From contig NZ_VTDM01000013.1 in NCBI RefSeq assembly GCF_015627105.1, forward strand, positions 1-64,000: a stretch of DNA of 64,000 nucleotides, given 5' to 3'. Below are positions 57,937-64,000 of this stretch, one piece after another. The position numbers and the translations under genes were made by a program. Within the stretch, counting starts at the first letter, position 1. Each line of letters begins with the position of its first letter. Source of the stretch: Acinetobacter baretiae. Its GTDB lineage: Bacteria > Pseudomonadota > Gammaproteobacteria > Pseudomonadales > Moraxellaceae. The notes under the pieces were generated by a model. It made no database searches and had not been told where the DNA came from. It worked only from the letters and a program-made list of their open reading frames with translations.

Positions 57937-57942
57937 TATAAT
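57937..57942 (+). promoter_or_regulatory. -10 box of the third tRNA-Arg promoter
   Basis: A perfect TATAAT lies 20 bases before the tRNA, followed by ACGC. The 17-base-upstream hexamer (TTATAT) is a poor -35. Because a terminator separates this tRNA from copy 2, it needs its own promoter. Confidence 0.5.
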
Positions 57943-57962
57943 ACGCAACATTGAAAAACGAT

Positions 57963-58039
57963 GCGCTCATAGCTCAGCTGGATAGAGCACTTGGCTACGA
58001 ACTAAGGGGTCGGGAGTTCGAATCTCTCTGAGCGCACCA
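57963..58039 (+). tRNA. tRNA-Arg (ACG), copy 3
   Basis: The third identical 77-base copy. It has its own promoter and a terminator nearly the same as that of copy 2, which shows that the tRNA was duplicated together with its 3' flank. Confidence 0.97.
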
Positions 58040-58049
58040 CACTAAAATT

Positions 58050-58073
58050 ACCGCTAATTATAGCGGTTTTTTT
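58050..58073 (+). terminator. Terminator of tRNA-Arg copy 3
   Basis: ACCGCTA/TAGCGGT stem with T-run, differing from the one at 57769 in the loop by a single base. Confidence 0.9.
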
Positions 58074-58174
58074 ATGCTTAAATTTTTTTATGCATAAAAC
58101 ACATCATACAGTCATACTAAAAAAAACCACTTTATGCTCTAATAAGTTATATTTTTATGTACTGAATTTTAATT

Positions 58175-58675
58175 ATGTCTGAAGCAAAAATTGCCCTCAC
58201 GGTCAGCTATTTATTAAATTTAGAAGAATCTCAAGATGGTTTTAAACACATTACTTTGGGAAAAAAACAAATTACGCAATTTATTACCCCCCTGATTAGT
58301 GTTGGTTTAATTATTTGGGGATTTTACTTGGGTGTAAATAGTCTAGGTCGAGATTATGTGATTTTAGGCGCTATTTTTCTGTTGGTACAATCTTTGATAC
58401 GTTATGTGCTGTTACCACAAATTTTTAAACGTCAATTTGTTAAATATCAACTGGGTAAAAGTCAGCAGACTGTAGAGTTGTCGCAAAATGTATTTAAAGT
58501 CACTAGCCAAACGCATGAAAGAAGCTATGCATACTCAGAAGTTAAACGTTTTGTGGAAGGTCGTTTAACCTATGTTGTTGAATTAAAAAATCGAGTCGTT
58601 ATTATTATACCTAAACGAATTCTTACTGAACCACAGCACAAAACACTTTTAGAAAATACATTTAAACGTATTTAA
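58175..58675 (+). CDS. YcxB-like small membrane protein
   Basis: The 166-residue product has a short N-terminal strand part, two helices at about 33-50 and 58-78, and then a C-terminal domain with YAYSEVKRFVEGRLTYVV and VVIIIPKRILT. That pattern resembles the YcxB-like C-terminal domain, whose role is unknown. No operon partner is certain; the FAH gene follows after 28 bases. Confidence 0.65.
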   Translation: MSEAKIALTVSYLLNLEESQDGFKHITLGKKQITQFITPLISVGLIIWGFYLGVNSLGRDYVILGAIFLLVQSLIRYVLLPQIFKRQFVKYQLGKSQQTVELSQNVFKVTSQTHERSYAYSEVKRFVEGRLTYVVELKNRVVIIIPKRILTEPQHKTLLENTFKRI

Positions 58676-58703
58676 TCCAATACATGTGATGAGTTAAAAA
58701 TAA

Positions 58704-59339
58704 ATGAATATAAGACCTTCAAAGATTGTGTGTATTGGTCGAAGTTATGCAGCGCATGCTAAAGAACTTGGTAATGCGATTCCAACTCGACCTGTACTAT
58801 TCATTAAGCCCCCTAGCAGTATGACAACGCTAGAAAAGGGCATTACTTGGAATCATGCGCTAGGTCAGTGTCATTATGAATGTGAGTTGAGTTTAAGGCT
58901 CGATCAAACATTAAGTGTGGTGACAGATCCGCAACAAGCATTGGCTGCTGTAGGTGCAGTCACATTAGGTTTAGATTTAACACTTAGAGATTTACAAACA
59001 GAACTTAAAGGTAAATCAGAGCCATGGGAGCGAGCAAAAGCATTTGATGGCTCTTGTGTACTGGCAGACTGGATTGATGTTTCGGACGTTGATTTAAACC
59101 ATTTAACATATCAATTGTCTTTAAATGGTGAGGTTCGTCAACGAGGTGATACGTCATTGTTGCTTATTTCTATTGCAGAAATGTTATGTGATATGAGCCA
59201 AGCGTTTACTCTTGAAAAAGGAGATATTGTAATGACGGGTACACCTGCGGGCGTAGGGGCATTGCAACCTAAGGATATTTTGAATATGACATTGTTGACA
59301 AAAACAAAAGAAATCACTTGGCAGACACATGTGTATTAA
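58704..59339 (+). CDS. Fumarylacetoacetate hydrolase-family protein
   Basis: The 211-residue product has the FAH C-terminal fold: CIGRSYAAHAKELGN at the start, the metal-binding HYECELSL with its Glu-x-Glu, GLDLTLRDLQ, and MTGTPAGVG near the end. Members act as acylpyruvases, oxaloacetate decarboxylases or isomerases in ring-cleavage pathways. This short form resembles acylpyruvase YcgM. The substrate is not read from sequence. Confidence 0.85.
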   Translation: MNIRPSKIVCIGRSYAAHAKELGNAIPTRPVLFIKPPSSMTTLEKGITWNHALGQCHYECELSLRLDQTLSVVTDPQQALAAVGAVTLGLDLTLRDLQTELKGKSEPWERAKAFDGSCVLADWIDVSDVDLNHLTYQLSLNGEVRQRGDTSLLLISIAEMLCDMSQAFTLEKGDIVMTGTPAGVGALQPKDILNMTLLTKTKEITWQTHVY

Positions 59340-59350
59340 ATAAAGCCGTC

Positions 59351-59380
59351 AAGCATGCCATTTTAGTGAATGACATGCTT
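59351..59380. terminator. Hairpin between convergent genes
   Basis: AAGCATG at 59351-59357 and CATGCTT at 59374-59380 pair, with an inner CAT/ATG pair. A short T-stretch follows on the plus strand. It likely ends the FAH transcript; strength is modest. Confidence 0.55.
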
Positions 59381-59390
59381 TTAGCTTGAT

Positions 59391-60659
59391 CTATGATTGT
59401 GTGTTTTTTGATGTTGTTTCATCTTCAAATAAGCTAGATAATGGTACAGATAGCTCCTTTGCTAAATAATTATTTGAACTAATTAAAAGAGGGCCTATTC
59501 GTTTCATCCATTCGTCATCTGGGTGAATGTGGCCAATATCTTGGTTACTTGGTAACGCAAAAGGCATTTCATTATAAAAACTCCAAAAATCAACATGCAT
59601 TAGATTTCTCACCAATACATACTCATCTTGGTTTGTTCGTTTAATGAGTTGCTGTTGTTCAAGTAGCTCAATATATGCAGGCCATCTTCCGACTTCTCCG
59701 CGCCCAAGTATTTTTAAACCTTCTTTTTCTGTAACTGTTTCACCAAGCATTTGTTTTTTATAAAATAATTCTAAAATATCTAACATCATAACCATAGGGT
59801 GACGTTTTTGTGTTTTACCAGAACTAAAAGAGGTGATGGCAAAGCTCACTTCAACGCCAAGTAATATAATATTCCAAGATAGAAAAATCCATAATAGAAA
59901 AATAGGTACTGCTGCAAATGCACCATAAATTAATTCATAACTTGTAAAATTTGACATGATATAGCCAAAAAAAGCTTTTAAAAGTTGAAATATTGTTCCA
60001 CTAAAAATACCTGCAATAAGTGCAGATTTCAGAGGAATGGTGCGATTTGGAATGGTCCAATAAATAAAAAAGAATCCTGTAACTGTTAAGCCATAAGAAA
60101 TAATCGCCAAAAAGAATGTACTGTCTATTTCGTAGCCTGTGAAATTATTACTGAGTACATTAAGTGATGCCACGGCTGAGGAAATAGCAAAGGCGCTTCC
60201 GAGTAAAATGGGTCCTAAAGAAATAATTGTCCAATAACGCATGAAACCCATGATGCCACTACGTTTATCTTTAATTCGCCAAATACGATTAAAAACATCT
60301 TCGATGCTGTTGAGCATCATCACAGAAGTTACAAAAAGAAATAACACACCAATGACCGTCAGGTTACTTGATTTGTCGGCAAAAGAACTTAAGGCTTTGT
60401 CAAATGCAATGGAGCTTTTAGGTAAGAAATTGCTGTAAATGAGTTGTTGTAATTGCTGTCGGGCAGGCTCTAATGCTTTGATGGATGAGATGATTACTAA
60501 AAATACTGTTAGCATAGGTACAACAGCAAACAGTGTTGTATAGGTCAGCGATGCTGACTTATCACGGCAACGATCAGACTCAAAACGTGAGATTACAAAC
60601 AGTAAAAATTGAAACCATGTTTTTTCATAAAAAGGGAGTTTTTTTAAATATTGAAGCAT
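59391..60659 (-). CDS. YihY/BrkB-family membrane protein
   Basis: The 422-residue protein has about six membrane helices in its first 280 residues with the RDKSASLTYTTLFAVVPML start typical of YihY/BrkB. SIEDVFNRIWRI lies between helices. A cytoplasmic winged-helix-like tail (about 290-420) follows. The family was once called ribonuclease BN by mistake. Function is unsettled; transport or envelope roles have been suggested. It starts about 190 bases from xpt. Confidence 0.88.
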   Translation of the reverse strand: MLQYLKKLPFYEKTWFQFLLFVISRFESDRCRDKSASLTYTTLFAVVPMLTVFLVIISSIKALEPARQQLQQLIYSNFLPKSSIAFDKALSSFADKSSNLTVIGVLFLFVTSVMMLNSIEDVFNRIWRIKDKRSGIMGFMRYWTIISLGPILLGSAFAISSAVASLNVLSNNFTGYEIDSTFFLAIISYGLTVTGFFFIYWTIPNRTIPLKSALIAGIFSGTIFQLLKAFFGYIMSNFTSYELIYGAFAAVPIFLLWIFLSWNIILLGVEVSFAITSFSSGKTQKRHPMVMMLDILELFYKKQMLGETVTEKEGLKILGRGEVGRWPAYIELLEQQQLIKRTNQDEYVLVRNLMHVDFWSFYNEMPFALPSNQDIGHIHPDDEWMKRIGPLLISSNNYLAKELSVPLSSLFEDETTSKNTQS

Positions 60660-60807
60660 TAATATGTTGCCTCTTGCTTTTGATGGGGTGTTTGTTCAAC
60701 ATAAAAATATAAAATTCAGATGCTTATGGGTAGAGTGTAAATAAATTAAGCGGTCAAAATTTTTGTAATGTCTGTATTATAGTCAAATTTACTGAATAAA
60801 AGAAAGT

Positions 60808-60841
60808 GAGGGTATATCTATCTTTTGATCGATATACCCTC
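60808..60841 (-). terminator. Terminator after xpt
   Basis: GAGGGTATATC and GATATACCCTC are exact 11-base inverted copies, placed 7 bases past the xpt stop on the minus strand. Only a mixed T-stretch follows, so it is a good hairpin but a moderate terminator. Confidence 0.65.
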
Positions 60842-60848
60842 GAAAAAA

Positions 60849-61433
<585 letters not shown>

Positions 61434-61519
61434 CTAGTGTGGGGGTGCTATGAAAGCGGATATGTATTTTAAAAAGCAGATTAAAAATTGCAAGTTTTAA
61501 TCCGTTAAATCCCTTAAAT

Positions 61520-62206
61520 TTATTGACTCTTATAACTGATTAAAGTGATTCCGTAAGAGTTCCCACCATCATTATGTGCCACTTTGACTGGAAGGTAGCT
61601 GAATTGAGGGGCTAACCAAAACATGGTGTTGCGCTCTGGTTTATTGTTTTCTAGTTTAAATTTTACGGTATTGAGTGTGCCATAGGGTGTTTGTATGGTT
61701 TCTTCACCCATGTTAACAAATTTACGTGAATCTACACCTTTAGCATCAGTAATATAATATGCCGGTTTCAAACGTTTATTTAAGATATCTTCTCTAATTT
61801 GAATTTCAGCATTGAGTTCATCCAGCGAGGCTTGTTCTAGTTTAAAGCTTCGCTTGGTGTCATTTTTTTGTGTGTAGATGGTACGATTAGTATGATTGAA
61901 ATCAATGCTGAGTTTATCTGATATACCAATGTATTTGGTTGTGCGATTAAATTGATCTGATGTAATTTGACCATTTTTAATATTAAATTGGCTAATTTCA
62001 GAGGCTGATGCAATAAAGCCTGCTTTTGCTGAAAATTTATAGATCCAAGTGTCGTTATTTTGTTGGCTTAACTGTCGTGTGGCAGTGCTAATATTTTTAC
62101 CATTATATGAAAATTGGTAGGTAGCCTCAAAAGGACTTATTGCAAACGTAGATACAGGCATCAGTAAGCTCGCAGTGATTGCGATCCGTGAAATTAAGTC
62201 TGTCAT
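61520..62206 (-). CDS. Secreted DUF3108-domain protein
   Basis: The 228-residue product has a signal peptide (to STFA near 22), then a beta-rich DUF3108-like domain: FEATYQFSYNGKNISTATRQ at the start, and TMFWLAPQFSYLPVKVA near the end. Relatives are predicted periplasmic lipid- or saccharide-binding proteins. TTG 62218 is in frame, but ATG 62206 begins the signal peptide. Confidence 0.8.
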   Translation of the reverse strand: MTDLISRIAITASLLMPVSTFAISPFEATYQFSYNGKNISTATRQLSQQNNDTWIYKFSAKAGFIASASEISQFNIKNGQITSDQFNRTTKYIGISDKLSIDFNHTNRTIYTQKNDTKRSFKLEQASLDELNAEIQIREDILNKRLKPAYYITDAKGVDSRKFVNMGEETIQTPYGTLNTVKFKLENNKPERNTMFWLAPQFSYLPVKVAHNDGGNSYGITLISYKSQ

Positions 62207-62292
62207 GTCATTTACCAATCAATGTGTTGTTCTGACTATAATTTCATACTTTTCATCATTGTTTAAGAGTAAATCTGTCAACACATGATGGT

Positions 62293-62925
62293 TTAGGCTT
62301 TATCTTTGATTTCGGTATCAGCGACTTTATTCATCATTGCAGATAAGTTGAGATTACCTTTAAGTACGAGTTCAGTTTCACGTAATACGGCATGATTGAC
62401 TCGAACTTTGTTGAGCGTGTCTAAAATGGACTGATTTTTACCGAGCCATTGATTTAAGTCTAAATGTAATAATTCATCTTTTACAGTGAGTACATTAAAA
62501 TGCTGTAGGATTTTACCTAGTGGATCTTTTTTTAGCATTTTTTGATAAAAAAACAGCGCTGACTGTATGCCCCATTGTTGTAGTTTGTTTTTATACGTGG
62601 CATCTAAAATTTGTGTTTGACTAATCTGTTCGAAGACTAAGAGTTGTGTGGTTTTATTTAACTCCATTTGTAAGAGTTTTAAGTCAACAAACAACGTGGT
62701 ATGTAAGCCTTGTATGTCTATGGTTGCATAGAGGCGTAACCAGTCATCATGTAAGTCTGCATGGAGGTCTTTCAGTAGCCCGACATTATCTGTCACAAAC
62801 TTTTTTAAAGTCGCGTTTAAAAATACTTGAGATACTGCAAATTCACGCTGTTCTTCAATAAACCCGCCAGCTTTTTGATATACACGTTGTATATAATGAG
62901 AGAGGTTGTCTATAAGCGCTTGCAT
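62293..62925 (-). CDS. Unrecognised soluble protein
   Basis: The 210-residue product is mixed helix and strand, with no signal peptide, membrane helix or motif I know. The ATG at 62925 has GGAAAG 5 bases upstream, better than the open frame start at 62937. It lies on the same strand as the DUF3108 gene, 74 bases upstream of it. Repeated hydrophobic ends (DWLRLYATIDIQGLHTTLF) suggest a lipid-transfer or SRPBCC-type fold, but that is a guess. Confidence 0.6.
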   Translation of the reverse strand: MQALIDNLSHYIQRVYQKAGGFIEEQREFAVSQVFLNATLKKFVTDNVGLLKDLHADLHDDWLRLYATIDIQGLHTTLFVDLKLLQMELNKTTQLLVFEQISQTQILDATYKNKLQQWGIQSALFFYQKMLKKDPLGKILQHFNVLTVKDELLHLDLNQWLGKNQSILDTLNKVRVNHAVLRETELVLKGNLNLSAMMNKVADTEIKDKA

Positions 62926-63093
62926 AAATCTTTCCAATGAATGGCGATGTTTTTTTAATACTACGTTGAATTAGACCAAAAAATGAGACTTTAATCCATA
63001 TTTTTAGCACTGATCGTCTGTAAAAAGTTCTGTTGAATCGATCAAGTGCTAAAAATACCGTTTGTATGCTACAGATTGATTATATTTTTGCAA

Positions 63094-63588
63094 TTAAAGC
63101 GGTGGCTGAGATTTCTCTTGGTATGGGTTGTGAATATGAAGTTTGTGCAGAATTTCAATTTCAAGTTGTTCCATCTCTTCAGCATCTGAGTCACTGAGTT
63201 CATGATCATAGCCGAGTAGATGTAAAACGCCGTGTACCAATAAATGAGTAAAATGCTCGATGGTTATTTTGTGTTGATCATGTGCTTCTTGTAATACAAT
63301 CGGAATACAAATGACTAAATCGCCTAGTGGGATGCAGTCGAGTTGTTCAATGATTTCATCAGGAATATCGCTTGAGAATGATAAAACATTCGTCGGCTTG
63401 TCTTTATGCCGATATTGCAAATTTAATGCGTGACTTTCTTCTAGATCAACACATGCAATTCCAATCTCACAATCTTGGTTGAGCGAAATATGACGTAGTG
63501 TGGTTTCAATGACTTTTTTGATATGGAGACGTTTTAGCACCAATTCAGGTGCTAAAACGTGTTGTTGTAGTGTAAGGTCAAGCTTCAA
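63094..63588 (-). CDS. ybeY: YbeY, endoribonuclease for 16S rRNA maturation
   Basis: The 164-residue protein has the zinc motif [12 protein letters not shown] at about residues 130-141. The start of the domain includes [20 protein letters not shown]. It takes part in 16S 3'-end maturation and 70S quality control. It stands 26 bases past the phoH-type gene on the same strand, the usual ybeZ-ybeY order. Confidence 0.94.
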   Translation of the reverse strand: MKLDLTLQQHVLAPELVLKRLHIKKVIETTLRHISLNQDCEIGIACVDLEESHALNLQYRHKDKPTNVLSFSSDIPDEIIEQLDCIPLGDLVICIPIVLQEAHDQHKITIEHFTHLLVHGVLHLLGYDHELSDSDAEEMEQLEIEILHKLHIHNPYQEKSQPPL

Positions 63589-63614
63589 TGTAAGTCCTTA
63601 AGCAAAGAGTGGTG

Positions 63615-64000
63615 CTATTGATGCTGTTGGTCGGCTGCAGAATCATTGTGCGCAATTAAGGCTTCTTGACGCGCTTTTCGTTCAGCACGTTCAGTTGCAT
63701 TTAAACGCTGTTGTTCTGAGTCCCAACCTTCGTAAGCCTCAACGATTTTTTGTACCAATTGGTGACGTACAACATCACGTGAATGGAAGCGAGTAATATG
63801 AATTTCTTGCACGGGTTCTAAAACGCGTAGTGCATGTGCAAGTCCAGATTGATGACCACGAGGTAAGTCAACTTGGGTAATGTCGCCCGTAATGACAGCA
63901 CGTGAACCAAAGCCTAAACGGGTTAAAAACATTTTCATCTGTTCTGGTGTGGTATTTTGTGCCTCATCTAAAATCACAAAAGAGTGATTGAGCGTACGAC
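63615..64000 (-). CDS. ybeZ: PhoH-family ATPase (YbeZ), C-terminal part
   Basis: The frame stays open to the window edge, and the start lies outside. The visible 128 residues hold the Walker B region [17 protein letters not shown], then [20 protein letters not shown] and [12 protein letters not shown], all typical of PhoH. It is a cytoplasmic ATPase that works near YbeY in ribosome maturation. The tail of about 25 residues is Arg/Ala/Glu-rich. Confidence 0.88.
   Translation of the reverse strand, partial: RTLNHSFVILDEAQNTTPEQMKMFLTRLGFGSRAVITGDITQVDLPRGHQSGLAHALRVLEPVQEIHITRFHSRDVVRHQLVQKIVEAYEGWDSEQQRLNATERAERKARQEALIAHNDSAADQQHQ

Overview
The window comes from a low-GC gammaproteobacterium, most likely Acinetobacter or a close relative in the Moraxellaceae. 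That is inferred from protein style and gene order, not from a database search. Supporting signs are AT-rich spacers, the unbroken S10-spc-alpha ribosomal cluster, leuC-leuD-(lipoprotein)-leuB, ptsP beside rppH, and a FimV-type landmark protein. Nearly everything is chromosomal housekeeping. The accessory parts are the left edge, 10.3-12.0 kb and 50.3-51.6 kb.

Layout. 0-1 kb: one end of an IS630-family element with an A7G frameshift site. 1-6.2 kb: ptsP, rppH, a HAD phosphatase, a small membrane protein and a LysR regulator. 6.4-10.3 kb: leucine operon leuC-leuD-lipoprotein-leuB, divergent from the LysR gene. 10.3-12 kb: AT-rich spacer and a lone SUKH-like gene. 12.1-19.9 kb, minus strand: infA, truA, asparaginase, a FimV protein split into two genes, asd, a lipid A-type acyltransferase and a tautomerase pseudogene. 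19.9-30.3 kb: uup, slyX, a PIN/NYN-like protein, topA, a metzincin-like protein, a UvrD-type helicase, an RRM protein and small conserved genes. 30.3-36.5 kb: a CPA2 antiporter, rpmG-rpmB, a TetR regulator, purU, engB and a glutamine-amidotransferase-like protein that lacks the usual histidine.

36.5-50.3 kb holds the complete ribosomal cluster of 28 genes: rpsJ to rpsQ, rplN to rpmJ, and rpsM to rplQ with rpoA and secY. Readable promoters precede rpsJ and rpsM. Structured non-coding RNA lies in the S10 leader, between rpsQ and rplN, and just before rpsM. The cluster ends at a clear terminator. 50.3-51.6 kb follows with a decayed second IS630 copy and about 21 copies of an 8-bp repeat.

51.6-64 kb: sdhE with a YgfX-like partner, yheV, prlC, rnr, one tRNA-Ser and three identical tRNA-Arg genes, a YcxB-like protein, an FAH-family enzyme, a YihY/BrkB membrane protein, xpt, a DUF3108 protein, an unrecognised protein, ybeY and the end of a phoH-type gene cut by the window edge.

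I found no prophage, CRISPR array, secretion locus or obvious multi-gene defence system. The best leads are single loci: the split fimV, the SUKH orphan, the PIN protein with a duplicated C-terminal module, the metzincin-like protein, the amidotransferase with Ser for His, and the untranslated structures inside the ribosomal cluster.
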